Source of the DNA: Hypholoma sublateritium FD-334 SS-4
Lineage: Eukaryota > Basidiomycota > Agaricomycetes > Agaricales > Strophariaceae
Assembly: GCA_000827495.1 (NCBI GenBank)
Contig: KN817518.1
Span: 1,390,405 to 1,454,404 of the forward strand
Direction of reading: 5' to 3'
Length of the DNA stretch: 64,000 nucleotides
The first letter of the stretch is position 1, and each line of letters starts with the position of its first letter. This document shows, one piece after another, positions 32,347 through 44,346 of the stretch. The position numbers and the translations under genes are program-made. The notes under the pieces are model-generated. The model was given only the letters and a program-made list of their open reading frames with translations, was not told the DNA's origin and did no database searches.

Positions 32347-33318
32347 ATGTCAAGGTAGTGTCTCTGACTCCCAACTTCATTATAAATTGGTTGATAATGG
32401 CCCGTATAGTTCTTCTAAAGCAGCATCTCTTGCCACTCGTCTCGTCCAATCTAACAATCCAAACCGATCAAAATATGGCTCTGACGATGAAGATGACGAC
32501 GCTATCTTCGCTGAATTGGAAGAGGAGATCGAAAATGACTCGAACGTTTCTATTCGAGAGCATGGTCTTCAAGTGCTCAAGGCAGAGTAAGGTACTTCCA
32601 TTGCTACAGCCATCCGGCGATGGTTTACTTATGCCATGCCACAAAGGATGGAACGGATGAAACATATGCGAGAAAACAACTATGGCACATATAGCGAAAT
32701 CACAGACGAAAGGGAAGTTGTGCGTGTGAGTGCGTGAGTTTATTCATTCCTTTTGCCCTCCAGTTTGGTATCAATGTCAAGTCTAGGCATGAACAACGAT
32801 GCGTTATCCACTTCTATCACTCCAAATTCAAACGATGCGAGATAATGGACAAGCATCTTGCCGTATGTCATCAATCTGTAACGAATTTGCGTTTTATTGA
32901 CTTTGAGTTCCAGAAATTAGCACCGAAATATACAAACACGCGTTTTATCCGTGTATTCGTTGAAAATATACCATGGCTAGTCGAGAAGTTGGGCGTCAAG
33001 GTTTTACCTTGCGTTATCTGCTTCGTGGATGGAGTCTCGAAGGATCGGTTAGTTCACGGATACAAACCTTTTTCCCCCTCTCAAACATATCCTTAGGCTG
33101 GTCGGCTTTGAGGAGCTAGGCAACGATGATTCCTTTGCTACAGGTGTCCTTGAACTACGGCTTTCACAGTCAGGTATGCAATTTTCATTCTACGAAGTAA
33201 CAATGCTCATCGTCGCATAGGAGTTCTCAAAAAGCAACAGGGAACCGTCATGGATCCTGTCTACCAAGTTGCTTCATACCGCAAAACTGGTGATAATGAT
33301 GAGGTCTTCGATTTATGA
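32347..33318 (+). CDS. PLP1: Phosducin-like thioredoxin-fold protein (Plp1/TXNDC9)
   Basis: Co-chaperone of the CCT chaperonin that acts on tubulin and actin folding. The likely start ATG at 32347 is followed by only five more coding bases before an intron (32355-32409); splicing gives MSSSSKAASLATRLVQ. This model is preferred over an upstream start because it gives a natural N-terminus and the leader frame is otherwise unlike the family. Conserved parts are DDEDDDAIFAELEEEIEND, MERMKHMRENNYGTYSEITD, EREVVRVSAHEQRCVIHFYH, FKRCEIMDKHLA, LAPKYTNTRFIRVFVENIPW and KLGVKVLPCVICFVDGVSKD. As in the family, the thioredoxin active-site CxxC is absent. A 51-base intron at 32863-32913 is in frame and free of stops. 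Confidence 0.9.
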
Positions 33319-33475
33319 TCAAACAGTTCCTTTCATTTCGATACTCTGATTTCAATGAGCTTGTTCGCTCGTCACTCTCGAAGACAATATTAAATAAGTG
33401 ATACCATTCATCACAGGGAGAGCGAATAACGAAATATATAACATATAAAGATAAAAAGTAACGACGGTCTGTCCG

Positions 33476-36400
33476 TTATCCAAGCAATCGAAAGCGTATA
33501 ATTGTCTGTTGGCCAGGTATGAAGGGATGGGAATGATCTGGTAAATTGGCTATCTCTAGTTCGCATTGCATTTTCTTTGTGAAAGTGCTGATTTGCGATA
33601 CGTTGTCGCGTGTCATAACTTGCAGAACTGGGGCCGAGTATTGAGCAACGAAGCGAACGGCTACACCGCCTCCTTTAAGAATTAATACCTGTCTTTTATG
33701 GCTGGATTAATCATCATCGGTGAGACCAGATACTGGAACGTGGGGAATCTGATATAGACTGACTTGAATTTAATCCTTCCAACGTACTCAATTTCGCTCT
33801 TATATTTCAATGCTTGAGCATCAATCGCATTCTGACGTTTTGCGAGGTCGAAGTCGGGGGCGACGATTGAAAATTCCCCGTCGAAGGCAAACATAGCCTT
33901 GGCATTCTTCAAGTGCTTGAACAGAAAAAAGATCGACTGGGCCTGTAAAAACCCGCTCAGACGATTCTTGAAGTCCAACAGCAGCGCAGAGAAAGATTTG
34001 TATTGCGTATAAAGATTACTTCTTTGAGGCTATTGATAACTGATCAGATTTCTTTTGGTCATGTCATATATGGGTGACTCACCTTTTCACCGTATTGATA
34101 GTTATGGACAGGAACTTGACCGCTGCTGCCGCTCCGGTTCAGAAGCCAGAGGTGTCGAGCAGTACATTGTTTGCACTGAGGAAATTTTGGATCTAACAGC
34201 ATTCCGCAATCCAAACTTCGACACCTATTTGGAGCGCGTGGTCCGATTCGAAGAGGAAGGTTATTCTGGAAAGATATGGAGATTACATGGATACCCTGCA
34301 ATCACAAAGCGAATTGGGACTCACAAGGGCCTTTAGGATGATCAGTCGTGGTGCGACTTGGGTTTCTTGACCGTCCGCAGTTGAGATAGGATCTGGAGTT
34401 TCCAGTTGACCTCCGTATTTATTCTGCTTGACCTTTTCCTTCTGGCATAATCGACAAAGGGAGCACGTCTTCCAACGATATTCATCGACTGGCGGGATTA
34501 TAAATGTGCAATTACGGACAGAGCAGAGTCGAGCGCCGGAGATCAGCGGTACATAGCCCACTTGCTCTTTAGTGTCAGGTTGTCTCTGGAAATCCTGTAA
34601 AGGCATGAGAGAGTGCAAATTCTAGAGTAGTAAATTGACGTACCCCTGCAAGAGGCGTACCCATTTTGTGGCCCTCAAGTTCTAGATCTAAACGCAGATG
34701 TCGACCTTTTAGATTTTGACGTTTCCGTTGATATTCTCTGCTTCGAGCACGGCATAATATACAGGATTTCCAGCAATAGGTGGCATCCAATAATTGGTTA
34801 CATCCAGGTGATGCACATGTCCGGATAAACACCCCGCCAGGTCGAGGGGGGATACGGATCTTGAAACCGCTGCTTTTCGGAGGTGGGCGTGGCTACAATT
34901 GAGACGAATGAGCTGAATCTGATAATAAGAAACGATGGGGCACTAACACTGTGTGATTCAGATTCGGATTCTTCGTCGACTGAATCCGATAGCTCTGTTA
35001 GATCGCTATCCCAACCGGACTCTTGTTGTACAGGAGACGTTGAAGCCAGCGCTAACTCGGAATCGGCCGGTAAGGAACAAGAAGGGCGTTCAGCCAGGGT
35101 GCGTTGGCTCTCATCGCCACCCAGGCGTTTGGAATTGATTTCTTCGGCAGGGTGAAATGGCGATGTTAGGATGCTTTGAGAATTGGTATTGAATACAAGC
35201 GGTTGGATTTCCGACGTCGTTTGAACTGCAGGATGCGGATCGTCGAGCTTCGGAGACGTGGGACTACTCTTAAGAGACAACTCAACATTAGTAGAGTACT
35301 TCAAGTGTAGAGACTGTTCCATGGGAGTGTTAGGCAGGTGATTATTAGAGGCAGAGAGTATCGTGTTTGTCGTTGCAGTAGAAAGGTTAGGCGAAGGGAG
35401 AGCTGGAGTGTTATCCGGAGCTTCGTGTATACTCTTCGACATTTCGTCTGCCCAAGTAACTCCCTTCTTCTTTGTACCTTTTTCGAGTACTTCATCGGCG
35501 GGAATTTCTGGGGAGCCGGATTTGTTATCTGGGGCGGAAATTTTTAGTTTCCTAAATTTCCAATCATGTCTAACGCAGTTCAGACATCGGATGGCAGAGG
35601 AATTAGCCGATACAATTCCGGTGCAATTGGCTGTGGAGCAGAGCTTCAATGAGCGGAAAGGTTTCTATATAGTCTTGTCACTGATATTCAACAAGTAGTG
35701 AGCAAGCGACTTACACTGAAATTTGATTTGCTTGTTTTAGAACGAGAACCAATGGACTCCTCCGCAACATTTCGTCTTGATCGAGAAGCCGTGAGGTCGA
35801 TTATTTCAGGGTGAGAAATCTTCAAACGCTTTGAAGGGCCAGGCTGATCCGGTTGGCGATTCGAAGCATTACTTGTAACTGTTCTATGAATGGGGTCGGT
35901 GAAAAGCGGCAGTGAAGGTGACTGTTCAACAGTTCCCATTTCCGGAAGCTGTAAATGGCGTCAGTCCTGGCGTTATATTTTGATTGAAGAGCACACACTT
36001 CAGGATATGATAGTTCAAGGTCTGTCATTTCTATGTCTTCTTCAATGCCATCCTTCCAGTCCTTAGGTAATGATGATGAGTCAACGAAAATACAAACAGG
36101 CAACTTACGCACAGGGAAGGGTTGTAAAGTACTATGTAAGTCACGCTGAGTAGAGGTTGACGCAAGCGGTTGAGCAATGACTGGGACAATCATGCTGGTC
36201 GTACAAGTCGTCCTTGAACGTGTACCTGATGCATCTAAGCGGCAACTTGGACATATCGAACTAAGATGATATCTTGGTCCCGAATATTGGCAGTAATTGC
36301 ATTTATATGTATCTTGGAGGTTTCCTGCGGATAAACTTTGACGCATAGTTTCAGTCAAAGGCCACGGCTCCGCAGATAAATCTTCTGGAGAAGCATACTT

Positions 36401-36996
36401 GTACGCGTATTCCATCGATTGAACATATTCGCCGCGAGAATTAAAATGTGATGCCGGTGGCCTATTTATATCTGGTCCGCTGTTGGAATTTGACGCGGTG
36501 ATGGAACTTGGTATACGGCGAGAGCTTGGGGGCTGGTAAGGAATTGTGAAAGAAGGCCTTTGGCGTCGGCTTGGGTAAGGTTCGACGGATTTGGGAGTGT
36601 CTAATCTCATAGGCGGTTCAAAATCCTAAAACGGTGTCAGTTGTGTCGATGTATAGAAGTGGGTTCCCCTCACCTCGAAAGCCTGCGTAGATATTTAACA
36701 GTTAATAAAGGGTTGGTTCAAGAGTCATAATTTTCACTTACCATCAGAGACGAGGGCTCATCAAATGTACTAGGTGGGAGTCTGGAGGACACAGAACCAA
36801 GGGGTATAGGATCGACGCGTTTATCGTCTTGATGTGACGCACTACCCGCATCTACAAGTGAACTACGCCGCCGAAGCCTGACAGTGCATAGTTGGCACAA
36901 ATTTCCTTTGCCGAAGTTTAGAACCTTTTCACAGTGTTTTCCAGCGCACTTGACGGTCGATGGTACGGTTTTCGGCGTGGTTGAGGCAAGAGGCAT
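33476..36996 (-). CDS. Unrecognised 1001-residue protein with six Cys4 ribbon modules
   Basis: I do not recognise this gene. Ten predicted exons read downward: 36996-36742, 36682-36674, 36625-35999, 35948-35715, 35643-34948, 34892-34644, 34594-34325, 34265-34083, 34029-33760, 33688-33476. Each length is a multiple of three, so all nine introns are phase 0. Six Cys clusters lie at about residues 17-37, 197-216, 377-398, 633-654, 714-737 and 795-814. Five have the form C-x4-C-x10-14-C-x2-C and one is C-x2-C-x12-C-x2-C; modules 3 and 4 have identical spacing. Linkers are Ser/Pro-rich or acidic (ESGWDSDLTELSDSVDEESE). The last 160 residues look folded, with KAMFAFDGEFSIVAPDFDLA and GGGVAVRFVAQYSAPVLQVM. 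Zinc binding is likely; function is open. The nearest upstream gene is the chitinase on the same strand. Confidence 0.75.
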
Positions 36997-37215
36997 GTTT
37001 GCTCTAACAAAACAGTGGAACCCCCACTGTCAAAGTAGCACATTCATTAGTTTGGCAGGTTCGACATCGAGAGAACACAAAAAGGCGCCCAAGGACGCAC
37101 CAATCCCGAAAGTATTCCTGCTCGATTTACGAAGTGACTGCGGTTCCAGACGTTGAGTCAAAACCATGGGTCGATGCATCTGCAAGGAAAAAAAACGGAT
37201 TTGAAGCCGACCCAT

Positions 37216-37495
37216 GATTTACAAAATTTTGCAATTCCGCACGCGGCAGAAATTAGCAGTCGCGTGCTAAAAATGTGTGATGCAAACAATTACCAAAACG
37301 GGCTTGCTATCCACGGTTTGATTTGATTGTCCAATGTCAACTGCCAACAAGTCGCTAAAACTGTTCTCTATGGATGCCTACCTCGCAAAACGTTCATGGA
37401 GGTCAACAAAGAGATGCACTATGAGGCAACGATTTCTGGGATGTACTTATACAATTATGCGGCCAACAGGATTCAAGTGCAGTGAGGGAAGTAAT
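37216..37495. other. Intergenic, ribbon-protein promoter and chitinase tail
   Basis: Sequence from 36997 to 37495 holds no supported gene. It includes the upstream region of the gene starting at 36996 and the 3' end of the chitinase. Confidence 0.45.
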
Positions 37496-39204
37496 TCAAA
37501 TGAGTGATTTTCGGACTGAATCTGTCAAGTCCCATTCGTCGGTATCTCCATGAACGTCAAACAGGTTGATGCCACGCATGCCGACTCCTTTGGAAAAAGC
37601 TGCCTTCATCGCCAATGATTCCGGGTCGTCGTAACTTATAACTTGACCTGAAGACGCCGATCGCAAAAATGGAGTATCTGAGCAATCATCCCAAGATCTT
37701 TCAAACCCTCCGCTCCCTACAAACTTGGGGGACGACGAATCTATGGAGGATCCTGCCGAGCGCACGAGGATGCCTTGTTCAATCAAATTCCGAAACTGTA
37801 CCTGGTCGTCGGAGCCACCGTCTTCGCTTACAGCGGTTATAAAGCCAGCCCCATCGCCCTCGCTCGATGGTGACATTGACCGCGTCCGAAGACGCTCGGC
37901 AGTCGATGAAGACAGATAGCCATAAGATGGAAGCCCCAGAACTAATTTGTTCGCCGGAAAATTTGCGGAAGTCCAGGCGTCATACGCCGCCACAGCATTT
38001 GCGTCGGGTTGGGTAGAATTATTGCACGCATCGTGGAGTGGGGCATTAGGGCCAGGGTTCCCTGAAGCTGAATAACGCAGTCAAGTGAGTATTCACAATG
38101 TACGAAGGGTGTCTAAATCACTCACAACCCCAGACATCATAATTCATGATCAGGACCCAGTCAAGTACTTTCGCAAATTCCGACAGATCAGTCATCGGTT
38201 CTCCGTTGTTACTCGCAAACGTCGTCGTCTCAACAGCGGCGCTGATAACCGCATTAGGCGGTAGTTTGGCGCGCAAAAGCTGGAGGAACGACAAGAAGTT
38301 CGCAGAATCTGTCGAATGAAAGTGGTCGCCTGAATCTCCTTTCTTTCCAGGATATTCCCAATCAATATCGATCCCGTCGAGCTCAAAAGAATAATAAGTT
38401 TTGGCGATGTTGTCAACGAATGTTGACCTGCTCGCGTGAGAAGCAACGGCTGATGAAAAGTACCTTTCAATGACCAGGAAATGAGTGTCGGAATTCCATT
38501 GAATTAGGAGTATCTTACTTGCTTCCTGTCCAGCCGCCAATGCTCAATTTAACCTTGGTACTCGTATTGTGCGCCGCGGTCACTAATTCCGTGAGTAATT
38601 CAGGAGCGCCTGGATCGTCCCACTTCAAAGTCATATCAGAATCCGGCACAGCAAAAGCAAAATCGAGCCAATGGAAACGATCAAAATCTATCTTGGAAGG
38701 AGGAAAAGTAGAACCGAGCCAGTCGGGATAATATGCCATGACTAGCAACGCATCGGATACTTCTTCGTTTACTGCCAATTCCGTGACTGAGGAAGCTGGC
38801 GAGCTGGAATGCCAGGAATCATGGAGTTCGGAGTGGCTGAGATGAGGGTCCGAAGTATATGGGTCTGAATCTTGAGGTACTTCTTCAAGTTGTTGACTAG
38901 AAGAATAAGATGGGTCCACAGAGCCACGAGCGGGACTAATCAAGAGCTCCTCCGATAGTACTGTTGGAATGGCTAGAGCGAGCTGTACACTCGGGTATCT
39001 CCGTTCGCGATTTCCAGCCTCGAGCTGTATTTCCTGGTTCGAAGAGAAGACAAACGGAAGATACGCCGAAAGAACCATAGGAACGAGTATCAAACATCGC
39101 GCATCATGGAAATACGGGGGTAGAGAAAGCATAAGGATGTGACTGCCTGCAGAATGAGGGAATAGAGGAATGAGAATATCTCCTTTTCTTTCGAAGATTT
39201 TCAC
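37496..39204 (-). CDS. GH18 chitinase
   Basis: Hydrolyses chitin at the cell surface or outside the cell. Four exons. The catalytic motif DGIDIDWEYP (DxxDxDxE) is intact and is preceded by KVKLSIGGWTGSKYFSSAVA; other family segments are VMAYYPDWLGSTFPPSKIDF, VLDWVLIMNYDVWG and NKLVLGLPSYGYLSSSTAE, and the barrel ends with GMRGINLFDVHGDTDEWDL. The N-terminus is unusual. Before the barrel lie a hydrophobic stretch (ARCLILVPMVLSAYLPFVF) and about 100 residues rich in Ser, Glu and Pro, so the protein may be anchored by a signal anchor rather than freely secreted. An alternative start at 39132 (MLSLPPYFHDARCL) would place the hydrophobic stretch near the N-terminus and is plausible. Head to head with the glutaminase gene. 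Confidence 0.92.
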
Positions 39205-39806
39205 AAACGATCGATCCTGAGACCGTAATATGCTGAGTTCGCTTGGAGCCTAGGGGTAGGGACAGATGGCGTTTTCGCTCCTGCAACCGCTATCGGGTAT
39301 TCCGAGAACCTAAACGACCATCGCCCAACCATCGCCTACAGTATTTTCGTCCGACCTCATGACCTCATGACCAGGAGGAGATTCATACAGACAAAATAAG
39401 TTTATAACATTGTTGCAGAGCTTTGGAGCGCATGGTGTGGGGGAGAGTTCGAATTTCCAGTGCATTCAAGCCGGGTTGATTCCGTGAAACCCCCACGGCC
39501 CGAGGCTCCAGGTGGGACATGTGCCTCGAACCAATTCTTCTTCCTTACACTCGCGATGGTTGCATTGACCAAAGCTCTCCAATAATAACCCTATTCCTGA
39601 AACTTATGCATGGGCTGGCTATGCTTCTGAGTCTTCCTCGTCCCATGATACATCCACGGATTTATCTTTCCTGCCATGACTGACTTCCCGTAGCTTAAGT
39701 TAGGATGATCTATCAGTCGTCATCCTTCCAACTCGGGGGTCTTGAGGATGCCCTATTTATCTGATTAAACGCTCTTCTTACGCCCCCACCTTTCTACGCA
39801 CCCAGA
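39205..39806. other. Divergent upstream region, chitinase and glutaminase
   Basis: No gene seen. 602 bases shared by two secreted-enzyme genes. A GTTCGAATT word at 39448 looks like a tRNA B box, but no tRNA fold surrounds it. Confidence 0.5.
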
Positions 39807-42800
39807 ATGAGAAGTTTGCATCTCCTCCTTCCACTGCTAAGCGCATCAGCCACGAGTGCAATATCTTGGATCGCAAATCCCTTTAATCCTGCGGCGATTC
39901 CCCTTGCCGTACGGTCCCCATACCTCTCAGCCTGGCTCCAGCAAGGGAACGGTACGCTTTTTGAGCTTCTGTTATTTGCACACACTTATATGATATGATT
40001 ATAGGTGCTGCTCTTAACGATGTTTGGCCTACGTTTTGGACTGGACAGGTCTGAGCGATTCAAAGTGTGGGCTTGAAAACAACTTAACTATTCGTCACAG
40101 ATTGTTGGCTGGGCAGGCTTCGTCAAGGTCGACGGGAAACCGTTTAGTTTTTTAGGTGCCCCGAGCGTTCCAGCAGCGACCTTCTCTAAAGCAGTTCAGC
40201 TGAACTCCACGGTTTGTGGCATACATGTCCAATTCGTTTCTTTTCGTTGCTGACCTCGCGTTTAGTTCACGTCGACGCAAAGTATCTTCGTTCTATCAGC
40301 AGGGCCCGTTGATATCACAGTTACATTCCTCAGCCCAGTGGAAGTACGTAGGACTTACGTTCTCTGCGCACTCGCGGAAGTATTAATTTTATCATGCACA
40401 GCCAACAGATTTGGTGAAACAGTCCATTCCTTTCGCATACATGGCAGTGTCAGCCGTATCGACGGACGGCGCGTCGCATTCCGTTCAAGTTTACTCTGAC
40501 ATCAGTGCAGAATGGGTGTCGGGGGACAACTCCTTGGAAGTGGACTGGTCGACCACCGCCGACAGTGTAGTGACGCACCAAGTGCAACTGGTTTCCCAGA
40601 TACCATTCACAGAAATAAACGACCACACTCAATGTAAGTAAAGATTCTGTACCCCATCAGACGATCACTGACTACGAACCAACGTAACCAGATGGCGCAG
40701 CTTTCTATTCAACACTGAGCGTATGTGGCATTTCAGGCGCTGATGGACGCTTTTGGTCAATTTGACGCCAATTTTAGACTAATAACACGACTTTTCAATC
40801 TGGGCAAGATGTGGTCGTCCGTGCCCAATTTATCAACAACGGGCGCTTGACAAACGGGCAGGACACCAACTTCCGTGCTGTTTCTAATGACTGGCCTGTC
40901 TTTGGCCTCAGCCATGACCTAGGCACCGTCGGCAGCACGCTCACAACACCTGTGGTATTCTCAGTCGGGCACGTGCGGGACCCGGCCCTGCAGTACATCG
41001 TTGCCAACGACGCGCTTCAGACGAGGAGCTTGTACTTCTGGAGCCAATTCTCATGCACGTCCGCAGTGGTGAGACTATACTCTGCATTTTTAGCTACAAA
41101 CATGTTCAGACAACTTCTTTTGCAGATCTCATCGTTCTTGGGTGATTTCGCCGGCGCTTTGAGTCGCGCGCGAGCCTTTGACAGCAAAGTGGCTGCTGAC
41201 GCATCAAAGATATCCGCGGCCTACGCGTCCATAGTGGCTCTTTCTATCAGACAGGCCCTTGGGGCGATCGAAATTACCCTTTCCAAAAATCCAAATGGGT
41301 CGTTTAACGTGTCCGATGTTCTCGTTTTCTTGAAAGGTCAGTCAACTAGTGGCAAGATATATTCCTTAAAATTAAATGCTGCTTTGATTGCAGAGATCTC
41401 AAGTGATGGGGTAAATTCTGTAGTATGGTCAGAGGTTCCTGAGGTACTAACCCATATATCTGAAGAATGTCAACACCGTCGATGTGATCTTCCCTTCGTG
41501 GCCGGTGCTTCTATACACTAACCCCGTACTCGGAAAATATCTCCTCGAAGGATTGTTCCGGTACCAGGCAACCGGACAATACCCCAATAAATGGAGCGTC
41601 CATGATCTTGGTATGCGCGGCCGTTTTGTTGTGCGATTGAAAATTGAATGCTGAAGCATTCCAGGCGCCAGTTATCCCAATGCAACTGGGCACAACGACG
41701 GCAACGACGAGCCTATGCCTGTAGAAGGTAAGCCGTCGAGGCACGGCGTTGCGAGTCATCTAATTTTGATATGCATGGCAGAGAGCGGCAATATGGTCAT
41801 CATGGCTCTCAGCTACGCCCAGAAAACCGGGGATAATTCTCAGCTTGCACAATACGTATGTACACCCAAGCCGCGTAAATGCTTATGCCAGTCGACTGAC
41901 CGTTTGCATCGCAGGTGGCATTGCTGGCGCAATGGACACAATTCTTAATCGACGACTCTCTGATTCCTGCTAATCAGATTAGCACAGATGATTTTGCCGG
42001 TGCACTTGCCAATCAGACCAACTTGGCTATCAAAGGTATCATAGGAATCGGAGCCATGGCGCAGATCAATGAACTTGTGGGCGGAAGCGCCGCGGCAACT
42101 GCAAACTATTCGGCAAGTGATGATGCTTCGCGGCCCTTTCATAATTAATTGAACATTCAAATCAGGCAATTGCTAGCAGCTATGTCTCCCAGTTTCAAAC
42201 ACTAGCAGCTTCATCGTCTGGGCAGCATCTAACGCTTTCTGTGCGTACCTTACCTTTATAGTATTCTTTGCATCGTCGGCTCATTGATATATGCGCTTGA
42301 CAGTATGGAGATTCATCTAGGTAATAATTAATTCTCCTATGCCGGGTCCGAAAAGATCACTTAATTTCCTAATGCCAGTTGGGGCTTAACGTATAACCTC
42401 TTCGCCGACAAACTTTTGAAATTAAATCTGTTCCCGACCTCCATCTACACAATGCGTTCGTCTTTCTACTTTTGTATCAGTCGGTGTAAACAGCTGACGT
42501 CGGTTCCTTAGAAACTGCCTGGTATAAGACGGTAGCGAGTAAGTTCATATTATAACATAACATCGGCCGCGTCCGACTGATCATACAACTATTCACTCAG
42601 ATGAATTCGGCGTACCTTTGGACACTCGGTGTGTTGGATTGTTCGGCTATAACCGACAGAGTGACGCTGAACATTGATCCTCCAAATGCGTATCTCAGCC
42701 ACACATACACTAAATCTGGTGCGTACTACCATGCGCAAATTAAATGATCTCTGATTTGCTGAATTCGACGGTGCGCGCAGACTGGCAAATCTGGACCGCC

Positions 42801-43158
42801 GCGATTATGACCGACACAACCGCGCGCGACCTGTTCATTACGGCTGAGAGCAAATGGGCAGCAGACGGTCTCAACTCGGCACCGTTGAGCGACTGGTACG
42901 ACACGCTCAGCGGACAGGACCAGGGATTTTCCGCGCGCCCCGTCGTTGGCGGCCATCTCGGTAGGTGCTATTCCTCAGCGTCTGTGCGCAAGTTCCTTTG
43001 ACACCGAGCTGATCATGCATGGCGCGTCTTCGTTTCTCCTGTACGGCGACATGAATACTCGGCTACAGCACTGGTGAGTTGAAATTGCCATGTGGCGGGA
43101 CGGTCGCGGATCTCCGTGCTGATGCATGCTGTGTTTGATTTTGCAGCTCATCGTCTGA
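39807..43158 (+). CDS. gtaA: Secreted GtaA-type glutaminase
   Basis: Family of fungal extracellular glutaminases (domains DUF5127, DUF4965 and DUF1793) that release ammonia from glutamine. About 17 short exons. The signal peptide MRSLHLLLPLLSASATSAIS leads to WIANPFNPAAIPLAVRSPYL, WLQQGNGAALNDVWPTFWTG and QIVGWAGFVKVDGKPFSFLG. The core has QALGAIEITLSKNPNGS, EISSDGNVNTVDVIFPSWPV, LYTNPVLGKYLLEGLFRYQA, DLGASYPNATGHNDGNDEPM and SGNMVIMALSYAQKTGD. The end is DQGFSARPVVGGHLALLIV, reached only by joining exon ...42960 to a five-base exon 43069-43073 and then to 43147-43158. A 17-base exon codes YGDSS nearby. Several exons are under 40 bases. No damage seen. Confidence 0.9.
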
Positions 43159-44346
43159 GCTCTGCGCTGTGCAGCGTCGGGGTGTGCAGAGTGGGTTGCG
43201 GAGCGCGTCGTTGCGGTGGTAGCAGGCAACAGCAGATAACTACTGCATACGAGCACATGTAAAGAAGTCTGCAGTCTATTTTTCGTATTTGGGATTCTGT
43301 CAGATTGCGTTTTATCAAGATGATACATGTGCGGCAGTTTGGGAATTTTTTTACACATTCATGGTTGCGCGGGTGCGCATGTCAGCCGTCTGCGCCGCCA
43401 CTGATGATGGCGCGCTGGGAATGGCAGGTGCGCTCCCAAGTCGCCTTGCAAATTGACAAGCATTTGTTTAGTGGCTTTGATGTGGAGCTTGTTATCTGAA
43501 AGGATGTGTGAAAAAATGCGCCGGGATTATAGATTTGCGAGGCCGAAAGGCGTTGAATTTCGTAGAGGTTAAATTATAATGAAGGCCGGTGATGTGGGCG
43601 TGTTTCAAGTTGCCGATTGTGCAGAGTTGGTGCAGAGTCATTGCAGACATGTTTTCCAAATTCCGCCCACCGCGATAATTGATGGGCATGAAAAGGTACT
43701 TATGAGGACGGTGGTGAAACGGCAACGATCAGCCTCGTGTGGTTGCACGAGGCGAGACGTGTCATGGGGCGAGGCGGCGACGTGGCGGGAAATGGCGGGA
43801 GTCATGCATACATGGCTAGCCCACTTCATGTCGACAAATAGCTGATCACTGGCACGTCGGCCGGCTGCGATGGTGGCTCGGGATATGGCGCGGTGAATGC
43901 AGCCAAGCCATACATGGGCTGGCCTTCCATAAAAGTTGATTAGAGCCTCATTTCAGAGCGCGCGAGGATGAGAATGGGATTAGCAAGACCTTTTGCGTCG
44001 GGGTTGAGATCCGCGTAGACCGGAGCGCCGGCGCGTTTGGTGGAGCCTCCGCCTGCGCTGCATGCTGTGCACAATGAGCAGCCCAGAATAGGGCACCTGG
44101 TGGGTGGCGGATGTTGGGTGGCGGCGGAGGGCCGGTGGAATAGACAATAGCGGACCTACTGCGGGGCTGGGGGAGTCATGACAGGCAGCAGAGCAAGTAC
44201 AAGAGAGGCAGTACAAAAGACCAGGTGGGCGCAGTTGCCATATCGGGGATAATGGCATCGGGGATCTAGCCTGCTCCGGAGATTAGTCCCATATACGGCG
44301 CCCTCATATAAAACGCGACTGGGAGGATGCGGACACCCAGCCCCAG
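43159..44346. other. Intergenic, 1.2 kb
   Basis: No gene I can support on either strand. It contains the glutaminase 3' region and the promoter of the gene at 44347. GC content rises toward the right. Confidence 0.5.
44307..44314 (+). promoter_or_regulatory. TATA box before the gene at 44347
   Basis: TATAAAAC lies 40 bases before the ATG, leaving a very short 5' leader. It supports transcription on the plus strand rather than the longer antisense frame. Confidence 0.5.

Noticed and set aside
39448..39458. GTTCGAATTTC word resembling a tRNA B box
   Set aside because: No A box at the right distance and no cloverleaf can be drawn around it.
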